Shown here one piece after another: positions 57,201 to 64,000 of a DNA stretch of 64,000 bases. The notes beneath the pieces were generated by a model that worked only from the letters and a program-made list of their open reading frames with translations, ran no database searches and had not been told where the DNA came from. The translations under genes and the position numbers were made by a program. Positions within the stretch are counted from its first letter, which is position 1. Every line of letters begins with the position of its first letter. The stretch is from Cristatella mucedo (Eukaryota > Bryozoa > Phylactolaemata > Cristatellidae): contig WPIO01000012.1 in the NCBI GenBank assembly GCA_009760855.2, positions 2,308,501 through 2,372,500 on the forward strand, given 5' to 3'.

Positions 57201-57510
57201 CTCCGACGCCTGCTACTTCACCATATCCGCCGAAAGCATCGGCGACGGCCGCTCCTCCTCGTGCAGCTCTGCCGACGCGGCCTCGGCGCCGATGCGTAGC
57301 CTCGGTGCAGGGGCGGACGACTCCGGCCGCAGCGTGCAGCAGCAGCCGCAGTACTCGGAGCGCGCCGAGTTGGGCGTCCTGCGACGCCGCGTGTTCCAGC
57401 TCGAGAAGGAGAACAGCGGCCTACGCAGCAAGGTGCGGCAGCAGCAACAGCTGCACGGCGACACGGCGGCGGCGACAGGAGGCGCAGCTGCCTCCGCCAG
57501 CATGCTTTAG
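39475..57510 (+). CDS. Cyclic-nucleotide-gated (CNG) cation channel gene, 4 coding exons
   Basis: CNG channels are plasma-membrane cation channels opened by cAMP or cGMP, typically in sensory cells (family knowledge). Joining 39475-41257, 52310-52603, 53197-53610 and 56498-57510 gives 3504 nt, 1167 codons plus TAG, with all three junctions phase 1 and GT-AG. Order in the protein: low-complexity N-terminus (1-325), S1-S6 with pore (331-590), C-linker and CNBD (595-790), Ser/Pro/Ala-rich tail with short coiled coil (about 1119-1150). The protein is longer than vertebrate CNGA (about 690 aa) because of the two disordered ends. S4-S5, C-linker and CNBD resemble alpha subunits; the filter TTGGLP resembles beta subunits. 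A possible poly(A) signal ATTAAA lies at 57784-57789. Family assignment is near certain; the subfamily is open. Confidence 0.92.
41281..41437. repeat. 16-bp minisatellite beside CNG exon 1 donor
   Basis: About nine copies of AAGCGCCGCGCCCTCC starting 23-30 bp after the exon 1 donor. Frames through it give a 16-residue Ala/Pro/Arg/Lys cycle, which explains the apparent extension of the exon 1 frame to 41553. Confidence 0.93.
41513..41776 (+). repeat. SINE-2 interrupted by a LINE-A tail
   Basis: SINE-2 B box and body (GGTCGCGGGCTCGAATCC, GCGGTTGTGATAGCCGATAA) run to 41611. A LINE-A 3' tail (AAAGCGCCTAGAGAGAGATT, (ATT)n) occupies about 41612-41737. The SINE-2 end GGCAGTTAAATCAGCTGAGA resumes at 41738. 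A nested insertion in CNG intron 1. Confidence 0.75.
41780..42640. other. CNG intron 1, unrecognised part
   Basis: CpG-rich unique sequence with a (TTCGCG)n-like patch at 42505-42580 (GTTCGCGTTCG repeats). The plus frame 42353-43072 crosses a (GA)n tract and has no domain. Confidence 0.45.
42649..42696. repeat. (GA)n microsatellite
   Basis: About 23 GA units in CNG intron 1. Confidence 0.95.
42925..42985. repeat. Perfect 21-bp hairpin
   Basis: Arms 42925-42945 and 42965-42985 are exact reverse complements (CGCTTTAGATGCCGTCGCCG...), with a 19-nt loop made of GGC units. In CNG intron 1, sense strand. Confidence 0.85.
43000..44330. other. CNG intron 1, unrecognised part
   Basis: GC-rich DNA to about 44050, then AT-rich. 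The minus frame 44053-43523 is long but Ser/Ala/Leu/Arg-rich with no domain or splice support. Confidence 0.4.
44357..44423. repeat. (TA)n(GA)n compound microsatellite
   Basis: About 11 TA units then about 20 GA units. A similar (TA)n(GA)n arrangement recurs at 45063-45209 with the same downstream flank (GAGAGAAC...CTCA, GCCTATCA, GACAAAGGGAA), so the two regions are copies of one repeated segment. Confidence 0.9.
44685..44738. repeat. Perfect 23-bp hairpin
   Basis: Arms 44685-44707 and 44716-44738 are exact reverse complements (CTGTCACTGTGCGGCTGCAG...), loop TCGACGGC. The longest perfect short-loop inverted repeat in the window; in CNG intron 1. Confidence 0.88.
45063..45209. repeat. (TA)n microsatellite with ATCTGTG interruptions, then (GA)n
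   Basis: About 130 bp of TA repeats interrupted by two CTGTGT steps at 45114-45145, followed by a short (GA)n. Confidence 0.95.
45535..45615 (-). mobile_element. LINE-A/SINE-1 3' end fragment
   Basis: GCGCACCAAGAGAACTAAAT...CTTTATGGGCACTTTACATA: the shared LINE-A/SINE-1 3' end in reverse, degraded. Confidence 0.5.
46200..46365. repeat. GAGAGG-type purine tract
   Basis: About 160 bp of GAGAG/GGGAGA repeats, purine-rich on the plus strand, in CNG intron 1. Confidence 0.88.
46380..47040. other. CNG intron 1, unrecognised part
   Basis: AT-balanced DNA with the phrase GCCATTTAGTTTAAGGAAATTTATTGACA at 46971-46998 resembling antisense LINE-A RT (compare 29924-29945). A decayed LINE piece is likely there; nothing else seen. 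Confidence 0.4.
47105..47340. repeat. (GA)n(GAGAGG)n purine tract
   Basis: A (GA)n core at 47124-47185, then GGGAGA units with GGGAGGGGG steps. Purine-rich on the plus strand over about 235 bp. Confidence 0.95.
47534..47602. repeat. Perfect (CTG)23 trinucleotide repeat
   Basis: 69 bp of uninterrupted CTG on the sense strand of CNG intron 1. No plausible coding frame crosses it. Confidence 0.96.
47610..49320. other. CNG intron 1, GC-rich unrecognised part
   Basis: GC-rich with a (GCC)n run at 48701-48735. Frames on both strands at 48000-48800 are Arg/Ala/Ser/Pro-rich and have no domain. Confidence 0.4.
49838..49920. repeat. (TATA)-rich block then (CT)41 microsatellite
   Basis: A (TA)-rich region from 49655 with two TATATCTGTAGA units leads into an uninterrupted (CT)n of about 82 bp. 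Confidence 0.95.
50051..50211 (-). repeat. SINE-1 copy, reverse
   Basis: AATATTATTCATTCG tail, ATAGCGCCCGAAGAGAACCT, AGGCGCTTCACATA, GGGGCTCGAGCC, GGCGAGCACCTTAA and GGTTAAACCAGC. Somewhat diverged (TCAGCAAATAAATTAGCC replaces part of the head). Confidence 0.72.
50390..51560. other. CNG intron 1, GC-rich unrecognised part
   Basis: GC-rich stretch with a GGCGGGCGGGCGGGC run near 50900. A short direct repeat CTCCGTC..TC.CG..GAGTGGAGT..GCTCCTCCGTC occurs at 51440-51495. No domain in any frame. Confidence 0.4.
51562..51716 (-). repeat. SINE-1 copy, reverse, with (TAAA)n tail
   Basis: The best-preserved reverse copy: (ATAA)n, TTTATATAGCGCCCCAAGAG, CTCTATTCAGGCGCTTCACA, GGGCTCGAGCC, GACCTTGGTCGGGGCGAGCA and CCGCTAGACCAAACCAGCT. 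Confidence 0.85.
52172..52212. repeat. Perfect 16-bp hairpin before CNG exon 2
   Basis: Arms GCACTGTTTCCTGCGC (52172-52187) and its reverse complement (52197-52212), 9-nt loop CGTCCAGCA. It ends 98 nt upstream of exon 2. Confidence 0.85.
52310..52603 (+). CDS. CNG exon 2: C-linker and start of CNBD
   Basis: Acceptor CGTTCCGCTCGCAG. Residues 595-692: [54 protein letters not shown], then [20 protein letters not shown]. This follows CNGA closely ([49 protein letters not shown]) and is unlike CNGB, which reads AIDVNFSIISKVDLF at the VHLDTLKK position. An in-frame ATG at 52288 would give an isolated frame, but the phase and homology fix this as an internal exon. 294 bp, phase 1 in and out. Confidence 0.93.
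52604..53196 (+). other. CNG intron 2
   Basis: 593 bp, GC-rich with a (GCC)n run at 52826-52880. It is open in the exon 2 frame through most of its length, which makes a misleading 299-codon frame. Homology jumps cleanly from CRKG to GEVGKEMY across it. Confidence 0.8.
53197..53610 (+). CDS. CNG exon 3: CNBD
   Basis: Acceptor TTCCGCCACAG, donor CAGAAAG/GTGAGT. Residues 693-830: [30 protein letters not shown] (phosphate-binding cassette, 724-733), [20 protein letters not shown] with R741 and T742 at the positions that contact the cyclic-nucleotide phosphate and favour cGMP in CNGA1, then a C-helix [21 protein letters not shown] whose D787 aligns with the cGMP-selectivity Asp of CNGA1. So the binding site looks functional and cGMP-capable. 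It ends with a Ser/Thr/Pro-rich linker. 414 bp. Confidence 0.93.
54117..54249. repeat. (CTCTGT)n then (CT)n tract
   Basis: About 48 bp of CTGTCT units, then about 85 bp of pure CT, in CNG intron 3. Confidence 0.95.
55249..55374. repeat. 63-bp tandem duplication with two CRE palindromes
   Basis: Two copies of a 63-bp unit (55249-55311 and 55312-55374) that differ at about four positions. Each ends with TGACGTCA (55301-55308 and 55364-55371), the palindromic cAMP-response element, next to GTAAGCCCGGACAACTGCC. In CNG intron 3. Confidence 0.85.
55946..56300 (-). repeat. SINE-2 with tRNA-like head triplicated
   Basis: (TAA)n tail (55953-55969), then CAGTCTCTTTTGTATAGCGA, AGAAGAGCCTTTACGGCTAT and three 78-bp tandem units starting at 56043, 56121 and 56199. 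Each contains GGGATTCGAACCCACGACCT (B box in reverse) and CAATCGCCTTACC. It ends in TAGTGTGCCATCACGGCT, the normal SINE-2 5' end. Confidence 0.85.
56305..56463 (-). mobile_element. LINE-A 3' UTR fragment next to CNG exon 4
   Basis: CGTCCTCAGAGAACTCAATC, TTTCTAGGCACTTTAGATTT and CACACAAGGTCAGCATGCAA: the LINE-A 3' end in reverse, truncated at about 56463. It lies directly against the SINE-2 at its left and 35 nt before the exon 4 acceptor at its right. Confidence 0.78.
56498..57510 (+). CDS. CNG exon 4: long C-terminal tail
   Basis: The acceptor is GATCGTTGCAG. The phase-1 frame continues [13 protein letters not shown] and is open for 337 codons to TAG at 57508. The tail (831-1167) is Ser/Pro/Ala/Gly-rich with [20 protein letters not shown] early and a heptad segment near the end ([20 protein letters not shown], 1121-1140). 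CNGA subunits carry a C-terminal leucine zipper (CLZ) that sets the 3:1 stoichiometry. This segment is in the same relative place but is shorter and not clearly homologous. No CNGB-type calmodulin site was recognised. Support is phase, splice site, open length and position; the tail itself is not conserved. Confidence 0.75.
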
Positions 57511-57800
57511 CGGCCGGAAGCAGCTCAGCCAGTCCGCCAGTCGGCCGTGTCGTCGGTGTACCCAGCTGCCGCGGCGGCGACGACGGCGACATCGCGACGC
57601 GTGTCGTATTCAAACGCTCGCCCGTCCGGATCGCGGACTCGCGTTCGACGGCGCTCGAGCAGGAAGAGCTCGGAGCGAGCGTGCGACCCGTGCACGTTCG
57701 CTGTGCCTTGCGGGTCTCGCCGCGAGCGTCTCGCCGTCTCTCGCCCGCTTGAGGCGAGTGCTCGCGAGTGGGACATGCTTCTAATTAAAGCCTGCTTAGA
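57511..57800 (+). terminator. Probable CNG 3' UTR with ATTAAA poly(A) signal
   Basis: After the stop codon the sequence stays GC-rich and then contains ATTAAA at 57784-57789, a common variant poly(A) signal. Inferred from position. Confidence 0.4.
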
Positions 57801-60800
57801 CGAGCGGGATCGTTGAACTACGAGGAACATGGCCACCAAGCTGCGATGCGAAGGCAGCGAGGACAGCGTGTCGGCTGCAGCAGATGCAAAGTCGGATGTA
57901 CTCCGTAGAAATCTTGAGGACCCGACTCCAAAAACGATCTCTCACATGCAGCTACGACAGGCCACCGGGACTTTGTTGCCGAGGCCTGCTAATCAGCCGG
58001 CTAATTAGCACCTGCTCGGCGTCGGCGGCTGAGTCGCGGTGCCGAGCAAGGGTATCTCCGAAAAGGCTGACACTTGGCACACGCTAACATTAGGGAATTC
58101 TGCTTTTAGTAAAAGAGGTCAAATCAGGCTGACATCTGTCGCCGAACAGAGCGAAACAACAGCACCACTTACTAGAAAAGTGGCCGGTGTTCCACTTTTA
58201 TTTCCAGAAATGCAAACCTTCCTCGTGAGTGGCATTATTCAGAGATACTCTGCATAAGACGGTGAACAGACGCGCGGAACGGTTACACAATCGTGCGCAT
58301 ATATAGTGCTTGCGCGTTGCGTTTGCTCACGATGTGTTCCGGAGGTCGGCTCCCACTTGAACAGGGCACACGAAGCAAGTTCTTGTGCAGACCCACACGC
58401 GCCTGCCGCTGCTGAGCTTGCTTCTTTATTCCTCTCTGAAAAGCTGCCGAAAGCGCCAGCCAAAGGCGACAGACAGCCTTTGGGGGGGTGCACGGTGCAG
58501 AGAGTTCAAGATGCTAGTTTTTACAACTGTTAGGCTCGCATCCTCATCCGGGTCATCGTAGGACGATACAATCGCCGTCCTTTGTTTCTGAAAGATCGCT
58601 GATAATGAAGCTCTTTCTCTGCGGGGCTTTAACCAATTGAAAGCCGCTTAGGCTTCGAGAGCGCGAAAGAAAACTCTCTAACGTAGCGTCCGATTTTGGT
58701 CTTCATTCCTTTGCGGAGTTGCAGACAAAGGAATACACGTGCATATATATCCTAGCGCTTTGCGTCGCTTTTGAGTCGCGAGAGACCGAATTGAAATCGC
58801 GGTGGGCCTGGGGAGAAGAGCTGATGAGCTACATAAAGCCCCTCTGTCTCCGTGGGCCGGACGAAAAAGAGTTGAGACCTATCTGCCCCAACCGTAGCTG
58901 CCCCAACCATTCAAATCCTTATCTAGCCTGACTAGGGCAAGCTGGCCTCTCCCTGGCTTCGGGGGGTGGGTGGGGGACGGTTAACGGATTGGAAAAACCG
59001 CTGTATCAACAGGCGTGTGGGCGGGTGCCTTCCGGCGTGCAGCTTCAAGGCGCTTACTAACGGCGAGCCTCCACATTTGTGTAGATTTCCCGCGGCAACT
59101 CGCATCAACCGCGACTGACTGCCACAGCACTCCGGACGCAGTGGCAGTTGCGCAAGCTCGTACCGCACGGGGAAACGCTGCTGCTCCTGCTGACGGAGTG
59201 GCTTGTCTGTGCCAAAGGCTACTGACGCAGCTAAGAGACGGGAAATGTCGAAAAGGCTGCCTAATAGGCTGCCCTCGAGCGGCCACCTTCGGCGTGTTTT
59301 GAGGGACGACTGCCAAAGGGGAGTATTATTTTTCAGACAGGTTTATATAAGCTTGCAGGTCAGGGAGGTTTCGACGGGGCAGCTTCAATCTCTCTACGTG
59401 AGGGTACCGGTTCGGACGGAGCACCGTAGGTGAGGATATTCAAGCTCTCGCAAAAGTAGGCATACTAATTTTTCAAGACGCCTTCCTGGGAGTGGCTCTT
59501 TCAGCGAGAAGACTAGGACGCTGCCTCCTGGAGGCTTTCCTAACTTCCCATGGTCGAGGTTTATCCCCTATGCCAAAACTGTGGCCAAGTCCAATGTTCA
59601 AACTTACTGAAACCGTTGAAACGAGTCACCACCACCACCCCCCGCCGCTCTCAAAGTCTCCTCCGCGCTGATGCTTCTCCAGAGGTGGCCCCTAGCGCCA
59701 CGCTAGTGTCCGCGGTACTGCCGCCCACTCGCCGCCAATTCGCTCGTATGCAGCGCTTATACAATATAGAACCTTGGTGAAATTTCGAAAACTTTCTGGA
59801 ACCGCCGAGAAAATTTCTGGGACTTCCTACACGAGTTCTCCCTCTATACTGAGGTCTAAATCTCCAAACGCCCCCCTCATCGCATAGGGGCTGTTATTTA
59901 TTTAAATGCATGCTAAGTTTCAGCCTGTCAAGCGAGACAGGAAAAATTTGACTCGCGAATTCGTCGCGCTGCTGCTTCTCCCTCAGTGTCACTGCGGCCA
60001 GTCGTTGCTCTGGCGATAAGTCGTCTCTCTTTCTTGCAGCTTCTTCAGCACGCCATTCAGCAGCATCCTCTTCCGGTGTCTCTCTCCGGCCCATGGTTGC
60101 TTCGAGAGCGCTCATTGGTTTCAGCTTCTTTTGCGTCAAGGTCTCGGTCGTTATTCAGTCAAAAATGTACTGGCTGCGAATTTGAAGTGTGCCAACAATA
60201 TTAAGTCACTTGGCGAAACTGGTAGAAACAACGCAGGGCAGCGAAAATGTAAAACTCACTTAACACAAATTTGAAAGCTTTCCAATATGCCAACTCAGCT
60301 GGTCCAAGCGGAATCGCCGCGACAGGGCCGGAAGCGCTCGGGGGACAGAAAAGGGGGTTGGAGTGCAGAGGGCTCAAAATGCTGGAAATGCCATGACCAC
60401 ACTTTGAACAACCCTTTACTCTTTTTTCGTAGTCCCGTGAAGCTCTAGCTTCTAAATATCCAATTTCAACTATGACTACACATGCAGTTGGCAAGTCATC
60501 TCCCCTTTCTCAAATCATTTTGACACTCATCATTACTGTATCTTCGTTGTATACTATAAATACATCCGAAGGACTCAGTAGACATGTTCTGTCAGGGACG
60601 GTCAAACGGACTACCTAGCTAACGTAGCTCATGTGTGCTGGTAATTTTCTTAAAAAACGAAAATGAATCTGATTTTATTAAATTTACTTGTCTTTTGGGT
60701 AGGCATCAGCACTAAGTTTCGTGTGTACGAAACGTAACGGCGTGATTAATAGCTTCAAAATTAAATCAACTGTATAGTAAGCCCCGTGTAAAGAATCACG

Positions 60801-61310
60801 AGCAGATTCAATCTATGCACGTCCATCGTTAAACAAAGGTTGGCGCTGCACGGCATGTTCAATTTTAATTATGTGAGTGCTTGTTGCAGCTATATGTGCG
60901 AATTATAAAGTTATCCACACGTTTACATTTTGAAATGGCACTCATCATTACCGTACCGTCATAGTAGCGCCATACGTATCCCAAAGGGAATGGTGTGGGC
61001 GTGACTTAAGTAACTGTAATGGACCGACTAACTTGACTTACTAATGTAGCTAGCCTATAATAGGGGTTGATATATCTTGCCATGGGTGATTAATAAGCAC
61101 CAACGAGGCGAACGGTAGTTGTGTCGGCGGAACAAGAAAAGAATAAAGAAGTGGCTGCACATGCATCTACATTCTAGTCGTTCATCGACTGACCGCCCAT
61201 CTCAACTACCGATACCAACCGCCGCCCTCCCCCCCCCACCCAGTTCAAGCTGATCCTTGGGTAGGACTGTGGCAATCGAGTCCCGCCGTTCAATTGTGCA
61301 GCACATATTT
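57800..61310. other. Intergenic, few recognisable features
   Basis: A LINE-B-like 3' end lies at about 58640-58740 (AAAGCCGCTTAGGCT, AAACTCTCTAACGTAGCGTC, TGCGGAGTTGCAGACAAAGG). A minus frame 60139-59894 (81 codons) is charged and helix-like (RRETPEEDAAEWRAEEAARK, LAAVTLREKQQRDEFASQIF), so it may be an exon or an old element fragment, but I do not recognise it. A plus frame ends PPTRRQFARMQRLYNIEPW at 59722-59780. The rest is AT-balanced without signal. Confidence 0.4.
58640..58742 (+). mobile_element. LINE-B 3' end fragment
   Basis: Shares AAAGCCGCTTAGGCT, AACTCTC..AACGTA and CATTCCTTTGCGGAGTTGCA with the 3' end at 28440-28550, and a final CAAAGGAATACAC. Confidence 0.5.
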
Positions 61311-61317
61311 CAGAGTA

Positions 61318-61508
61318 AAATAATAAAAAATAAACCCTAGCTGATTTAACAGCCTCTTTTTGTATAGCAACAGAAGAGCCTTTATGGCTATCACCACCGC
61401 TTGCAGTGGGCGATAAAGGATCGCCCACCGCATGAATCGAACCCACGACCTCGGGACCGAGGTCGTGAAAGCAACCGCCTAACCTAGCGTGCCATCACGG
61501 CTCACCAG
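61318..61508 (-). repeat. tRNA-derived SINE-2 copy, reverse
   Basis: AAAATAATAAAAAATAAA tail, then CTAGCTGATTTAACAGCCTC, AGAAGAGCCTTTATGGCTAT, GGCGATAAAGGATCGCC, GAATCGAACCCACGACCT and CTAGCGTGCCATCACGGCTC. Full-length. Confidence 0.85.
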
Positions 61509-61797
61509 TATAGGCCTTTGTAAAGAATACCAAAGTTACACCGAACTATTATGTTCAGTTGACAAGATATATTTGCACTCAGCAGGCATTCGATCGAGCA
61601 GCAAGATAGCATTGAAAATTTCGCGGTACCCCTTTTCAGCTCTTCTAGTGAAGAATTTCGGCTTTGCGGTTTTGCAGAGCGAGAAACTAAAAAACCTCGC
61701 TTATTTATGCTGGCAAAAATAGCACCGTGCCGTGAAATGTGGATAGCCACAAACGTGGGATTTGCTAGAAAACTTTTTAAATCAGCTTTCAGTCGCT

Positions 61798-62180
61798 AGA
61801 GTGAGTTCCAAGTTTTGGGAGCATAGTAATTAATAGAAGGCACGGTCTAAAAGAGTTTTGAAGTTAGTTTGTGGCGAAACCAATTGACCAGTGTCAGAAA
61901 AGTAGGCCTATACTATATTGGGCCTGCCTTGAAACTAATTCACATACGTAGACCGGAGTAAGAACAAAATGAGTATTATGATAACATATATGACCAAACC
62001 TAAATTCTCTAGACAGTCAAGAGATGAGTGGGCCTGACTATTGTTTAGTTTTTCAATGTGAATGTTGAAGTTCTTGCAATCAATAACGGCCTGTCACACA
62101 CGAATATTGTAGTGGGAAACTCCAATAACTCCATAATCAAGGTTAGACAGCCAGAAAAAGGTCTGTAGATCACAACTGTT
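61798..62180 (-). mobile_element. Strongly decayed LINE-A-like fragment
   Basis: GAGTTCCAAGTTTTGGGAGC and CACGGTCTAAAAGAGTTTTG match the antisense AWNSL and SFGDRAFS coding region of LINE-A. Downstream text resembles the LSKLDYCNSL region only weakly. Confidence 0.5.
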
Positions 62181-62189
62181 AGAGGCATG

Positions 62190-63735
62190 ATCGGGGTTAC
62201 TGGTCGTTTATGCTCGCTTGCACGTGCAGTCTGAATGAGAACAACTGAACTGGCGATATGCTTTGCTGCGCCTTATGAGAGAGAAGCTGAGCTGATTAAA
62301 ACTACATACATGATGCATTGATATAGCTAACGAATGCCAGAGTAAGAATATGAAACACAGTCGCACGAACACAATCCGATCAAGCGCTTTCTTTAAGCCT
62401 AAACATGACACGGATATTGATATTTATTATTACTTGTGTAGACTAGCATATGGCTTGCATCAACGGCTGCATTTCGGCCTTCAGAGCACTGAATAAATAA
62501 TGGTTCTACTGAAGGTGGGTAAATATAATCACTCTCTCATGGCCTGTAGTGCCTTCATGCAGAAAATAGCAACACTCGAGCTCTCTACAGCACAGCACAT
62601 AAAAATATAAAGCTGAAGATCTTTCATATTTCAGCTGCCAAAAAGGTTTGCCAAACGTCGTCGATATACGACCTGCCTAGAAGGCCAAACCAATGAAGAA
62701 GCCACCAGCAAAGCCTCCGGCTAGGTACACATTCTTTGCAGCAAAAGTGTACAACTACAACAGAAAACGATTACCATAGACTCTTGCAGTCAGATAAGAA
62801 CGAGCAAAACAGCAAGAACAAACGCTATCACCTTTGCTAATGAAAAGCAAGCGACGAAACTAAGCTGTGTAAGTTCATCGGAGCTACGATGATAACGGCC
62901 TTTAAAAGGCGAGAGAGCATGAGGGGTCTGGATGTGTGCAAGGTCAAAACGAAATTGCACTACAGAGTCCATCTGCACTTGACAATAACTAGAATGAGTA
63001 TATACGTGAATAGCCTACCAGTTTACATCGAATAGAACGGACAGCTGGATCGTTTCCACAACTGTGCCGTGGAAACAAGGTCATGCTGGCTGCAGATTGC
63101 ATGCTGGAACGTTAAAACGATCGAATGAACATAGGATTGGCCTGATAAAAAGTCAGATACCTGACAAGGAAAACAAGAAAACAAGCCACAATAAAAATAC
63201 TTTACTATTTCTTTGCTTATGGCCGGTGTTTGCATCTGAAACTGCGATTCATAATAGGGTATTGAAAAGAGACACATCCCCTAGCCAACCCAGATTTTGA
63301 GTTTAGGCATAGCTAGGAGACAGTTGTGCCATAACAAGTACGGCGGTCGTCATAGCATCTCTTCATCACAGCATATAAATCCACCAATTTGCATATTTGT
63401 TTGGCAGCTTGTTCTCAATCGGTCACAATCCCAGAAAGCTAACGGCTACATGCAAAGGTGCTTCAGTGTCAAGAAAGGCCGGTGAGATTAGATCGTGTGC
63501 TCACAAATTCGTTAATAAATGTTTACACCGATGTAACATTTGTCGAGAATAAGTCGGGTGACAAATATCTAAAATTACACTTAATCTATGCATATTCAGA
63601 GACTGAATAGCAAGCTCTATAGTACCATTTGTTAAAAGTCCAGTACGAGCTCTTCTTCCGATCACAGTGGCACAAGACTCGCCAGGCTCGTGGTGTACCG
63701 ATAGATATCGAGCTATGCCAAAGCAGCAACTTCGT
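62190..63735. other. Intergenic or intronic, nothing recognised
   Basis: AT-rich unique sequence with short frames only; no repeat family or conserved motif was seen. Confidence 0.5.
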
Positions 63736-63737
63736 TC

Positions 63738-63916
63738 AAAAAATACTAGCCGATTTAACAGCCTCTTTTGTATAGCGACATAAGAGCCTTTACGGTTATC
63801 ACCACCGCTTGCCACGGCGATAAAGGATCGCCCACCGCAGGATTCGAACCCACGACCTCGGGACCAAGGTCGTAAAAAGCAACCGCCTTACCTAGTGTGC
63901 CATCACGGCTCACCAC
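63738..63916 (-). repeat. tRNA-derived SINE-2 copy, reverse
   Basis: AAAAAATACTAGCCGATTTA, ACAGCCTCTTTTGTATAGCG, GGCGATAAAGGATCGCCCAC, GGATTCGAACCCACGACCTC and CTTACCTAGTGTGCCATCAC. Full-length and nearly identical to the copy at 61318. Confidence 0.85.
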
Positions 63917-64000
63917 TCTTCCTGAGGCAATAACAACAGAATCTAAGTCTGCACTTAAGGGGATTGAAGTGAGCCAGCCAAAGACAACTTACCAGTCCAA

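Overview
This is a window of an animal (metazoan) nuclear genome, most likely a marine or early-branching invertebrate; the sequence alone does not fix the phylum. The signs are multi-exon genes with GT-AG introns and consistent phases, two animal gene families (SLAIN and cyclic-nucleotide-gated channel), many 5'-truncated CR1/L2-type LINEs with (ATT)n tails, at least two tRNA-derived SINE families, very GC- and CpG-rich exons and promoters in AT-richer intergenic DNA, and abundant microsatellites. Most long open frames here are not genes. They are low-complexity frames in CT/GA tracts and CpG-rich DNA.

Two genes can be rebuilt exon by exon. (1) On the minus strand, 14823 down to 285, lies a SLAIN-family gene (microtubule plus-end regulator). 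Seven coding exons join in phase to 437 codons plus a stop. Its introns hold several LINE copies, a perfect 17-bp hairpin, a (TGCA)n block and a fully pyrimidine-biased intron. (2) On the plus strand, 39475 to 57510, lies a cyclic-nucleotide-gated (CNG) channel gene. Four coding exons join in phase to 1167 codons plus a stop. Exon 1 carries a long low-complexity N-terminus and S1-S6, exon 2 the C-linker and start of the cyclic-nucleotide-binding domain (CNBD), exon 3 the rest of the CNBD, and exon 4 a long Ser/Pro/Ala-rich tail ending in a short coiled coil. Its S4-S5 region, C-linker and CNBD read like CNGA (alpha) subunits, but the selectivity filter reads TTGGLP as in CNGB (beta) subunits, without the pore glutamate. 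This hybrid is the most interesting protein feature of the window.

Between them (14.8-39.4 kb) is a repeat-rich interval. It holds LINE 3' ends, SINEs, a 13-bp minisatellite, two very long CT tracts, an unrecognised probable first coding exon on the minus strand (26333-25742), and a 5-kb CpG-rich block that probably includes the CNG promoter. The CNG introns hold long perfect hairpins, a 16-bp minisatellite beside the first donor site, a 63-bp tandem duplication carrying two CRE palindromes, a SINE whose tRNA-like head is triplicated, and a LINE tail ending about 35 nt before exon 4. After 57.8 kb there are only degraded repeats, SINEs and short open frames.

The commonest LINE and the commonest SINE share the same hairpin-forming 3' end, which suggests a LINE-SINE partnership. 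No rRNA, CRISPR array, prokaryotic operon or convincing functional tRNA was seen.
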